Source: Phycisphaerae bacterium
GTDB lineage: Bacteria > Planctomycetota > Phycisphaerae > UBA1845 > Fen-1342
NCBI GenBank assembly: GCA_017999985.1
Contig: JAGNKU010000002.1
Location: 186,001-250,000 of the forward strand
Length of the DNA: 64,000 bases
Direction: 5' to 3'
Part shown: piece after piece, positions 53,533 through 62,800 of the stretch
How positions within the stretch are numbered: position 1 is the first letter of the stretch
Layout: each line of letters starts with the position of its first letter
Notes under the pieces: model-generated
Database searches by the model: none
The model's input: the letters and a program-made list of their open reading frames with translations, nothing else
What the model was told of the DNA's origin: nothing
Translations under genes and position numbers: made by a program

Positions 53533-54249
53533 ATGACCTCGACGCCTGACGACACGAGTCAGTCTCCACCACTCGCGGCGTTGGACTCTGGCGCTTCTGA
53601 GTTGCCGAGAGCGCGCCGGTGGTTTGCGTCGCCTCCGCAGACACTACTCATCGTGTTCACGCTGCTGGTCGGCGCGTTGTACTTGGAGGGGCGCAGCCAA
53701 CCGTCCGGAATCAGTTTCTCGTCCCTTGTAGCGTGTGTGTTTCTCCCGGCGTCGGTCTGCGTTATGTGGCCATGCGGCGCGGCGCTGCTTGCGATTTACT
53801 TGCTCAAGATTCTCGGATGCTTCGCCAGGCGAACTTCCGCCTGGCACGACTGGCGCTGGTATGTGCTGCCTGCCGTTTTCGCCATCGTATTACACGCGGG
53901 ATACACACGCTGGCCGCTGATTGCGAGGTTCGAGCACAGCCGCACGGACTTCCAGCAGCAAGCCGCAGCTTTGCTGACCAGCCCTCCGGCCACTAATCCG
54001 AGCTTGCCGTCTGAGGCACAATCCCAGCCGCGCTTCGCGCTCCACGGATTCAGCCAGCGCGTTGGTCTGTACTACGTGTATAGTGTGGCAGTGTACCCCG
54101 ATCTTCAGTGCGTCTACTTTGTCGTCAACGATGGCAGCGTATTCGCCGGATTCCTGTATTCGCCCACAGGCGCGGAACCGAGGCCTTCGCACAAGCGCCC
54201 GCTCGGCGGTGGCTGGTTTACATTCCAGTATCCGCTCGGCTGGTCCTGA
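53533..54249 (+). CDS. Membrane protein of unknown function
   Basis: The family is not recognised. This 238-residue protein has a polar N-terminus, membrane helices at about 36-52, 65-95 (one or two) and 108-124, and an extracytoplasmic part (QRVGLYYVYSVAVYPDLQCVYFVVNDG). It lies between the corrinoid protein and second URO-D genes on the same strand. Its base composition is slightly less GC-rich than theirs. It may be an insertion into the methyltransferase cluster. Confidence 0.6.
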   Translation: MTSTPDDTSQSPPLAALDSGASELPRARRWFASPPQTLLIVFTLLVGALYLEGRSQPSGISFSSLVACVFLPASVCVMWPCGAALLAIYLLKILGCFARRTSAWHDWRWYVLPAVFAIVLHAGYTRWPLIARFEHSRTDFQQQAAALLTSPPATNPSLPSEAQSQPRFALHGFSQRVGLYYVYSVAVYPDLQCVYFVVNDGSVFAGFLYSPTGAEPRPSHKRPLGGGWFTFQYPLGWS

Positions 54250-54334
54250 ATGCGCAGTGAGGCCGCTGCGACGGCGTGCGTGCCTGTGACGTGTGACTGT
54301 GGTTAGATTGAGTTCTGTCGAGTCGAGAATCACC

Positions 54335-55462
54335 ATGCCCAGCTCGCTCAGCAGTAAGGAACGTGTCGCTCGTTGCCTGGCACGGCAGCCGCATGACCGC
54401 GTGCCGATGTTTGATTGGTACTGGGCCGAGGTCGAGGCTGCCTACGTTGCCGAGATCAACGATCCCAATCTCGGCTGCGGCATCCACGCCTTCGCCCGCG
54501 AGCCGCGCCCGGACCGCCTCTCGCTCTGGGAGTACTTCGATTTCGACCTCATGCAGGTCGCCTGGCCGGACCAGCGGCTGCGCATGGTCGAGCCGGAGGT
54601 CGTCGACCAGTCCGACGAATGGGTCCTCCTCCGCGACGGCAACGACGCCGTGCTGCGCTGGTGGAAGCACAAGATGGGCACGCCGGAGCACGTGTCCTTC
54701 GGCATCGATACGCCGGAGAAATGGGCGCGCGTCAAGCCGCTGCTCGCCGCGTCGCGCGACCGCATCCGCTGGCACGAGTTCTGGCCGCGGTACAAGCGTG
54801 CGAAGGAACGCGACAAGTTCATCTGCTTCGCCGGCGTGGAGATCATCGAATCGGTGAAAGACGTGCTCGGGCACGAGCGGATGCTCAAGGCCATGCTGAA
54901 GCAGCCCGACTGGCTCCGCGACGTCTTCGCGACCTACACGCAGTTCGAGATCGACATGCTCGCCCTGTGCGAGGCCGAGGGCATGGTCTGCGACGGGGCG
55001 TTCATCTACGGCGACATCGCCTACAAGAACGGGCCGTTCATGTCGCCGCGGCACTACCGCGAGTTCGTCTACCCGTGCCACAGGCGGCTGTTCGACGAGT
55101 TCCACCGGCGGAAGATGCCGGTGATTCTGCACTCGGACGGCGACATCCGGCTGCTGCTGCCACATTTCATCGACGCCGGCGTGGACATGATCAACCCCAT
55201 GGAGAGCCGCGCGGGGATGGATGTGCGCGAGCTGGCGCCACAGTTCGGCGATCGGCTCGGCTTCTGCGGGAACATCGATGTGACGGTGCTGGCGACGAAC
55301 GACCGCGCGCGGATTCTGGCGGAATTGCACAGCAAGATGGCGGCGGCGATGCAGTGCCGCGGGTACATGTACCACTCGGATCATTCGATTCCGCCGGGGG
55401 TGACGCTGGAGACGTACCGCTGGCTGCTGGAAGAGGTCAGGCGGGCGGGGACGTACGAGTGA
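54335..55462 (+). CDS. Second URO-D family methyltransferase-like protein
   Basis: This 375-residue URO-D-fold protein has RVPMFDWYWAEVEAAYV, ALCEAEGMVCDGAFIYGDIAY, SPRHYREFVYPCHRRLFDEFH, VILHSDGDIRLLL and GFCGNIDVTVLATND. It belongs to a URO-D branch different from the gene at 51556, lacking the HCCGE pattern. The substrate is unknown. Its place with the corrinoid protein suggests methyl transfer, not porphyrin synthesis. Confidence 0.82.
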   Translation: MPSSLSSKERVARCLARQPHDRVPMFDWYWAEVEAAYVAEINDPNLGCGIHAFAREPRPDRLSLWEYFDFDLMQVAWPDQRLRMVEPEVVDQSDEWVLLRDGNDAVLRWWKHKMGTPEHVSFGIDTPEKWARVKPLLAASRDRIRWHEFWPRYKRAKERDKFICFAGVEIIESVKDVLGHERMLKAMLKQPDWLRDVFATYTQFEIDMLALCEAEGMVCDGAFIYGDIAYKNGPFMSPRHYREFVYPCHRRLFDEFHRRKMPVILHSDGDIRLLLPHFIDAGVDMINPMESRAGMDVRELAPQFGDRLGFCGNIDVTVLATNDRARILAELHSKMAAAMQCRGYMYHSDHSIPPGVTLETYRWLLEEVRRAGTYE

Positions 55463-55782
55463 GAAGGTGAAAACCCGGCAACTGGGCGGCGCGGTGACCG
55501 GCCGGAGACACGGGGGGGATGTAACAAGGTAACAAAGTGACAAGGTGACAAAGTGGGCGGTCGGCGCGCTGGACGCCGGCACACGAGGAACGACACGGGC
55601 TGGTCGAACGGTGGAGCCCCGGTCGCTACCTGACCGACCGGAGGTCGGCCGCCCCAAACGAGGGCGCCCCGCGGCCGCGCGGGCTTGCGGGCGCCGCCTG
55701 AATCACGGAGAATCGCCCAGCCACACAGGCGGCGCGTGGCGCGCACCGCCCGCCAGTCTGGCATCGGCACAGGGATGTAGCC
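55463..55782. other. 320-bp spacer with an octanucleotide array and hairpin
   Basis: GTAACAAG, GTAACAAA, GTGACAAG, GTGACAAA and GTGGGCGG follow one another at 55521-55560. A CCGACC-GGA-GGTCGG hairpin lies near 55637. The plus-strand frame through here is a shadow that runs into the phosphorylase gene. No other gene is seen. Confidence 0.7.
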
Positions 55783-58374
55783 ATGAGCAAACGTACGGCC
55801 CCGACCCCCCCCGCCGCCAATCCCGCTTCCGACGTGGACACCCTGGTGGACCGCTTCCTGCATCACCTGCGTTTCACGCAGGGCGAGAGCTGGGAAACCG
55901 CGCAGCCTTACGATCACTTCGTCAGCCTGGCGCTGGCGGTGCGCGACCAGATCGTCGGCCGGATGATTGCGACGCAGTCTACCTATCACGAGCGCGACGT
56001 GAAGCGCGTCTACTACCTCTCGCTCGAATACCTGCTCGGGCGTCAACTGCGCAACAACCTGGTGTGTCTTGGACTCTACGATGCCTGCCGGCACCGGCTC
56101 GAGCGGCTGGGCCTGGACCTCGACCACATCTGCGGCCTGGAACCGGACGCGGGCCTGGGCAACGGCGGCCTTGGGCGGCTGGCGGCCTGCTACCTCGACT
56201 CGGCCACGACGCTCGCCTTGCCATTCTACGGCTATGGGCTGCGCTACGAATACGGCATCTTTCAGCAGGAGATCGTGCAGGGCTGGCAGGTCGAGCGGCC
56301 CGATTACTGGCTGCGATTCGGCTCGCCGTGGGAAATTCCGCGCCCGGAATTCGCGTGCCCGGTGCGTCTGTACGGGCACGTCGAAGGGCAGCAGGATGCG
56401 CGCGGCCGCTACCGGCCGACGTGGCGCGGCTATCGCATGGTAATCGGCCTGCCCTACGACATCCCCGCGGTGGCGTACGGCTCGAACACCGTGAACATCC
56501 TGCGGCTGTGGTCGGCGCGGGCCTCGGAGAACTTCGATCTGGCGGCGTTCAACCGCGGCGGCTACGTCGAGGCGGTGCGCGAGCAAGCCCTGAGCGAGAC
56601 CATCACCAAGGTGCTCTATCCAAGCGATGAGACCGATGCGGGCCGCGAACTCCGACTAGCACAGCAGTACTTCTTCGTCGCGTGCACGTTGAGCGACGTC
56701 ATTCGTCGGTACGAGAAGACGCACGACACCTTCGACGACTTCCCCGACAAGGTGGCGATCCAGCTCAACGACACGCATCCGGCGCTGGCGATCGCCGAAC
56801 TGATGGCGATCCTGGTGGATGAGCGCGGGCTGCCGTGGGAGCGGGCCTGGGAGCTGACGCGCGCGACGTTCGCATACACCAACCACACGCTGCTGCCGGA
56901 GGCGCTGGAGAAATGGCCGGTGCCGTTGATGGCACGCGTGCTGCCGCGTCACCTGCAGATCATCTTCGAGATCAACCAGCGCTTCCTGGACGGCGAGGTC
57001 CGGCAGCGCTGGCCGGACGACACGGGCCGGCGGCAAAACCTTTCGCTTGTCCAGGAGGGCGGCGTCCAGGCGATCCAGATGGCGCACCTCGCCATCGTCG
57101 GCAGCCACAACGTCAACGGCGTGGCGGCGCTGCACACCGACCTGCTGCGCACGCGCGTCGTACCCGACTTCGCCGCCCTCTGGCCGGAGAAATTCCTCAA
57201 CGTCACGAACGGCGTGACGCCACGCCGCTGGCTGCTGGCGTGCAACCCCGGGCTGGCGGCGGCCATCACGCAGCGGATCGGCAGCGGCTGGGTCGCGGAT
57301 CTGGACCAGCTCCGTCGGCTCGAGCGCTACGCCGACGATGCCGATTTCCAGGCCGAGCTGCGGGCGGTGAAACGCGCCAACAAGCAGCGGCTGGCGGGGG
57401 CACTGCAGAAGCGCATGGGCGTCGCGCTGTCGCCGGACGCCCTGTTCGACGTGCAGGTCAAGCGCTTGCACGAGTACAAGCGGCAACTGCTAAACCTGCT
57501 GCACGTGATCATCCGCTACCACGCGCTGCTGGACGGCGCCGAGCTGACGCCGCGCGTGGTCATCTTCGGGGCCAAGGCGGCCCCGGCGTATTCGCGCGCC
57601 AAGCTCATCATCAAGCTCATCAACGACGTGGCCAAGACGGTCAACCACGACAAGCGGATCGGCGACCGCCTGCGGGTCGTGTTCGTGCCCAACTACGGCG
57701 TGTCGCTGGCTGAGCAGATCATCCCGGCGGCGGACCTGTCCGAGCAGATCTCGACCGCCGGCACAGAAGCATCCGGCACCGGCAACATGAAGTTCGCCCT
57801 GAACGGGGCGCTCACCATCGGGACGCTCGACGGCGCGAACATCGAGATCCGCGACGCCGTCGGGCCCGAGCACTTCTTCCTGTTCGGGCTGACCGCGGAC
57901 GAAGTCGCGGCGCGGCGGCCATTCCACAACCCGTGGCAGACGTACTATGACCATGCCGGCGTGCACAAGGCGCTGAACGCCCTGGCCGACGGGCAGTTCT
58001 CCGGGCAGACCCCGACGCTGTTCCGGCCGGTCCTGGAGTGGCTCACGCACGAGCGCGACTACTACATGCTCATGGCGGACATCGAGTCCTACCTTCAGGC
58101 GCAGCAGCAGGTGGATGCGCTGTGGAGCACGCCGGCGGCCTGGGATCGCGCGACCATCCTCAACATCGCGCGCGTCGGGTACTTCTCGAGCGATCGCGCG
58201 GTGCGTGACTACGCGGAGAAAATCTGGCACGTGACCCCGACGCCAATCACGCTGCCGCAGAGCACGCTGGGGCGGACCGAGCCGCCGTCACGGCGGCGCC
58301 AGCCGGCCGGCGCGAAGAAGACCGGGAGCCGTGCGCCTGCCACCGCAGGGACGCGCACGCGCGCGAAGCGCTGA
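55783..58374 (+). CDS. glgP: Glycogen/maltodextrin phosphorylase
   Basis: This 863-residue GT35 enzyme releases glucose-1-phosphate from alpha-1,4-glucans. It shows LEYLLGRQLRNNL, EPDAGLGNGGLGRLAACYLDS, QLNDTHPALAIAELM, FDVQVKRLHEYKRQLLN and the PLP-lysine motif EASGTGNMKFALNGALTIGTLDGAN. The length is normal. A basic low-complexity tail (SRRRQPAGAKKTG...) follows the last helix. The ribosome-binding site is AGGGATG. No other glycogen gene adjoins it. Confidence 0.96.
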   Translation: MSKRTAPTPPAANPASDVDTLVDRFLHHLRFTQGESWETAQPYDHFVSLALAVRDQIVGRMIATQSTYHERDVKRVYYLSLEYLLGRQLRNNLVCLGLYDACRHRLERLGLDLDHICGLEPDAGLGNGGLGRLAACYLDSATTLALPFYGYGLRYEYGIFQQEIVQGWQVERPDYWLRFGSPWEIPRPEFACPVRLYGHVEGQQDARGRYRPTWRGYRMVIGLPYDIPAVAYGSNTVNILRLWSARASENFDLAAFNRGGYVEAVREQALSETITKVLYPSDETDAGRELRLAQQYFFVACTLSDVIRRYEKTHDTFDDFPDKVAIQLNDTHPALAIAELMAILVDERGLPWERAWELTRATFAYTNHTLLPEALEKWPVPLMARVLPRHLQIIFEINQRFLDGEVRQRWPDDTGRRQNLSLVQEGGVQAIQMAHLAIVGSHNVNGVAALHTDLLRTRVVPDFAALWPEKFLNVTNGVTPRRWLLACNPGLAAAITQRIGSGWVADLDQLRRLERYADDADFQAELRAVKRANKQRLAGALQKRMGVALSPDALFDVQVKRLHEYKRQLLNLLHVIIRYHALLDGAELTPRVVIFGAKAAPAYSRAKLIIKLINDVAKTVNHDKRIGDRLRVVFVPNYGVSLAEQIIPAADLSEQISTAGTEASGTGNMKFALNGALTIGTLDGANIEIRDAVGPEHFFLFGLTADEVAARRPFHNPWQTYYDHAGVHKALNALADGQFSGQTPTLFRPVLEWLTHERDYYMLMADIESYLQAQQQVDALWSTPAAWDRATILNIARVGYFSSDRAVRDYAEKIWHVTPTPITLPQSTLGRTEPPSRRRQPAGAKKTGSRAPATAGTRTRAKR

Positions 58375-58383
58375 TGCGGCCGG

Positions 58384-59865
58384 TCACGGGCGCGGCGTTC
58401 GGAGGCGGTCGAGCGCCGGCAGGACGTCGGCGGAACGCAAGCCGGGCGGCAGCGCGCCGAGCGTAGTCAGCGCGAACGTCGTTGAATTGCGGGCGTTGAG
58501 CGCGCCATGCGTGCTGGCGACGCGACCGCCCACCATGGCGTAGAAGAACCCGGAGCCATGACAGGCCCCATCGCGGAGATTCGCGATCACGTCGGGCGGG
58601 TTCTCGACCTGGTCATGGAATGCACGCCAGAGTCGGGCGAGCGGGTCGGGATAGTAGTGCTTCAGCGTGGCCTGAAATAGGGCCTGGTCGTCGATGTCGC
58701 CGGCTGGGGTAACGTGTCCGTCGCGCTGCAAACGCGCGATGATGCCGTTGAGGCGCAGCGGATCGCCGACGCCCGGCTCGTACCGCCAGCCGCCGGCACC
58801 ACGCGCGAGGCGCGCCGTACCGGCCCGATCGACGATCTCGACCACGTCGCCGGCGAGATAGGCAGCGAACTCGACGCTGTCGTCCTGCACGAGGCAGCGG
58901 GCCACACCCGGGGCGTCCGTCGTGTGAAACCCGGCGTACATGACCAGGCCATAGGCAATGGGAACGACGTCGCGCGGCCCGTGCAGCGCGCGGGCGACCC
59001 GATAGCCGGCCGCGCGCAGCCGCCGCTCGAACGACACCCGCTGATTCGCAACCAGGTTGTGTCCGTGGTCCGCGGTCAGCGTGAGCTTGACACGGCCCCG
59101 CCGCTCGAACACCAGTTGCTCACACAGGCGGTCGATCGCGAGCAGGTACTTCTCAATCGCGGGGCGGCCGCCGCGCGTGCCGAGGCCGGCCGTGCCGACG
59201 GAATACGCGTACGCCGCGCCCGACTGCACGCCGCGAAACGTGCGCAGCATCCCTTGCACTTCATGAGCGAACACCGGCCGCGGGTTCAGGTACACGAGCA
59301 CGTCCCACCACAACGAGCAGCGGTAGCTCATCTTGGCGAGCCAGGGCGAACTGCGCCCGCTGAGATACACGGCGCTGCTGTCGCTCAGGCGGTTGGCGGC
59401 CCGGTCGAAATACAGCGCTTCGTAGCCGGGACACGGCCCCGCATGGAACAGCTCCGCCAGGGCCAGATCGGTCATGGACGGGTAGCAGCAGACCACGCGT
59501 GCCGGCGGCCGGAACAGGCGAAAGTGTCCCTGCTGCCAGAGGTCGGCGACGACGTCAAACGGCACGCCATCCAGCGCGATCAGCAGGTGCGGGCAATCCG
59601 TGGCCGGCTGGTCGTCGAGGTTGATGCGCGGGCCCGGCGTGGCCGTGCCGGGCAAAGCGTACGCGAGCGCGGTTTTACGGCCGTCCGCGCCGGCGAATTG
59701 CCAATAATCAGGGCGACCGTCTCCATCGGTGTCGAACGCCAGGGTGCGTTCGGCGTCAATCTGTTGCGTCGACAGCGGGGCCGGAAAGCGCACAACGCCA
59801 GCACAGCCCGCACAGAGCGCCAGGCATGCGGCCAGCGCCAGCTCGAACCGTCGCCCCGCGATCAT
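58384..59865 (-). CDS. Alkaline phosphatase-superfamily lipoprotein
   Basis: This 493-residue protein has a lipoprotein signal (LALAACLALCAGC). A short D-x-D-x-D-G stretch (FDTDGDGRPDYW) resembling a calcium loop is next, then a phosphodiesterase/phosphatase-like fold with LLIALDGVPFDVV, CYPSMTDLAL, LTADHGHN and STHGALNARNSTTFALT. The first Asp and the ADHGH motif fit the alkaline phosphatase superfamily metal sites. It is probably an envelope hydrolase; the substrate is unknown. The start overlaps the upstream giant gene's stop as ATGA. Confidence 0.78.
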   Translation of the reverse strand: MIAGRRFELALAACLALCAGCAGVVRFPAPLSTQQIDAERTLAFDTDGDGRPDYWQFAGADGRKTALAYALPGTATPGPRINLDDQPATDCPHLLIALDGVPFDVVADLWQQGHFRLFRPPARVVCCYPSMTDLALAELFHAGPCPGYEALYFDRAANRLSDSSAVYLSGRSSPWLAKMSYRCSLWWDVLVYLNPRPVFAHEVQGMLRTFRGVQSGAAYAYSVGTAGLGTRGGRPAIEKYLLAIDRLCEQLVFERRGRVKLTLTADHGHNLVANQRVSFERRLRAAGYRVARALHGPRDVVPIAYGLVMYAGFHTTDAPGVARCLVQDDSVEFAAYLAGDVVEIVDRAGTARLARGAGGWRYEPGVGDPLRLNGIIARLQRDGHVTPAGDIDDQALFQATLKHYYPDPLARLWRAFHDQVENPPDVIANLRDGACHGSGFFYAMVGGRVASTHGALNARNSTTFALTTLGALPPGLRSADVLPALDRLRTPRP

Positions 59866-62800
59866 GGTCCGCCGCCCGCCTCCGCGGGCGTCGCGGCGGC
59901 CATGGCTTCCTCCCGGGCTGCCAAGCCGGCAACTTCAAGCAGATCGCGGGCGACGTCCAGCGCGCCGTTGCGCGGCACAAGCGCCAGCGCGCTGGCGCGC
60001 ATGGCGCGTGCGGCGTCCTCGTCCAGGGCCGCGTGGAGCGCCGGCTCAAGTTCGTCCATGCTTAGAACGACGCGGGCCGCACCGGCCGCGGCCGCCGTCT
60101 GCGCCCGGGCCACCTGGTCATCGGTCACCGTCTCCTGGTTCGGGATCAGCACCGACGGCACGCCGAAGTGCATGAGTTCGTGGTACGTGTTGTAGCCCGC
60201 GGCGGTGATGGCCAGGTCGAAGGCGTTGAAAAACAGCGAGTTTGGATATTGGCGCAAGAGGTGCAGCCCGGGGCGTGCCCCGTCCGCGTGTTCGGCGATG
60301 GGCGACTCGGCGAGCACGACCTCGACGTCCGGGCGCGCGTGCAGCAGCGTCAGCGCGTGCTCGACCCAGGGGACCGTGTTGTTGATGTTGCCCGCCCCGA
60401 GCTGGATGTAGACCGCCTTCTTGTCCGGCGCGATGTTCAAGTTACGGCGGGCTTCGTCGCGCGGCAGCAGCTCGTCCGGGTCGAGGTAAATGATCGGATC
60501 GACCACGTGGTGCGGCAGCGGGGCGAACTCGGCGGGCACCTCGACGCCGGCTTCACCCGGGAAGATCAGTTCGTTGAAGAGCGCCAACTGATCGAGCCAC
60601 TGTCCGAGCCGGTTGTGCTTGTGGCGTAAACGCAGGATCATCGCCGTGTGCGCGAAGGGCAGCTCGGCCAACGCGCGCGTCAGTCCTGCATAAGGGGTCA
60701 CGCCGTCGTACACCAGGGTCGCCGGCCGATGCAGGTCCACGAGCAGGCGGAACTGCTGCAAGAGCAGATTGTTCCACAGGCTGGCCTCGTAGTTGGCACC
60801 ATAAACGTTGCGCGGCGGAATGTGGTAGGGCACGAAGCCCTCGCGCGAGATGAGACCCAGTGCCTGGCTCGACGACAGGAAATACAGCGGGGTATCCGGG
60901 TCCAGCCGGCGCACGCGCCGCGCGATCGCCAGGGCCCGCGTGACATGGCCCAACCCGGCCCCGTTGACACAGTAGAACAGGAAGCCGCTTGACGGGCGAC
61001 CGCCGCCACTCCGCTCCCTGGCCGGCCGCCGACGACGCGGCGGTGGACGCGCCGGCATCGGCGGCGGCGCCGTGACGGCCTCGGGCATGGGCTCTGCCAG
61101 CGTCGGCACACGCTCGACGCACGGCGCACCGCTGTCGTCAGCGAGCATGGCCAGGTCGAGCCGCAGGCCGCTGCCCACCTCCTCCGGCGCACCCAGCTCA
61201 TCCGCGGCCTGTGCCGCGCGCGGATCGCGCCCACCGGCGACGAAGTTATAGCGGTCCGCGGCGTAGATGCCGACACCCTGGCGGCGACACGCAGCCACGA
61301 AGCGCACGCACGGCTCCTCGGGCCCCGTCTCGAAGCGGATTTTGCGCGCCACGTCTGCATCGGCCATTACCGTGCCGGGGTGGATGCATTCGACGTCGAG
61401 CTGCTCGCACCCGCGGCCGTGCAGGACGGTCGCGTTGCGGTCGGCACGATAGCTGTAGACGCAGGCCTTGCCGACCACGCCCGCGCCCGCGAAGCGGAAC
61501 GGAAGCAGCATGTCGACCAGATAGTGTGCCCCGTAGTGATGCGCGGGATCGAACACCGCGACATAGCGGCCTCGACACTGCTCCACGGCGAAATTCAGGC
61601 AGGCACCCGGGCTTTCCTGGGCCGGGCGCGTCCAGATGCGCACGTCCGGCAGCTCGGCGACGCCGCGCTCAACATCGGTGGCACGCAGTTCGTCGCCCTG
61701 CAGCACCAGCACCCATTCGCGCGGCGCGTAGACCTGCGCCTGGTAATTCCGGATGGCGGCATCCAGGTCGGCCCGCGCGCGCAGGATCGTGACGACGCTC
61801 ACGCACGGGTCCGTGCCGAGCCCGACGTCCAGCCCCAGTGCGCGCACGATCGTGGCCAAGCGGTGCCGGTAGGTGTGCTGGGTCATGACGCGCCGGTACC
61901 CAAGGTGGGTGAAGCGCTGCCGCCACTCCGCGTCGCCCAACAGCTGGTGAATGTGAAAGAGCGTCTCGTCGGGCAGCGTCGCGATGGGCACCAGGTCGCC
62001 GAGCATCTGTCGGATGCCCGCCGACTCGCTCGAGATGACGGCCGTCTGGCACGCCAGGAGCTCGAACACCCGCCGCGAGAACATCGTCGGGCTGGTCGAG
62101 ACCGAGTTGACGTTCAGGAAGACGCGGTAGGCGCGGTACGCCGACAGCATGCGGTCGTACTCGAGCGATCCGCGAATCGCCGGCTGGTAGATCTCCGGAA
62201 AGCGCCGGTGCGTATTGTCGGCGAAATTCGCGCAGCGGTCGAAGATGTGCAGGTTCAGGCGCAGCGCGGGCTCAAGCACGGTGCGCATGTCGCCCTGCCG
62301 CTCCGGGTGCTTGTTGTCGTGCCAGGAGCCGGCGAAGCAGATGTCATGGCGCCGCAGCTCGTGCGCGCCAACTGGGTTGTGAATGACGGGCTGCGCCGCG
62401 AAGGGGAGCGCGTAGACGCGTTCGTGGCCCAGGTCGCGATGGTACCGAGGGATGCAGTCGGCGTCGGTTGTGAACACGTGGTCAAAATCGCGCGCCACAT
62501 CGAGGAAGACGGAGTAATTCGGCGGATCCTCCTTGTTCCACAGCACCGTCGGCAGCCCCTGCGCACGGCACCAGTGCAACAGTGCCCGCAGCGGGTTGTC
62601 CGGAATGCGGGCGTACTTGCGGAACAACCCGAACCACTCGTCGTTGTTCCCGTGCCACGCCGACTCCGCGAAGAAGAACGCCGGGCGCCCGGCCTCGAGT
62701 TCCGCCTGCCAGCCCGCCTTCGTCACCGGCAGCAGGTCCAGTTCGTAGGCAAAGCAGGCGTGGCTGAAGTTGTCGAGGATCGATGCGACGCGCGGCGTCG

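Noticed and set aside
55545-56630. Plus-strand frame running into glgP
   Set aside because: It is out of frame with glgP, very Arg/Pro/Ala-rich, and covers spacer repeats; glgP's own start and ribosome-binding site are clear.
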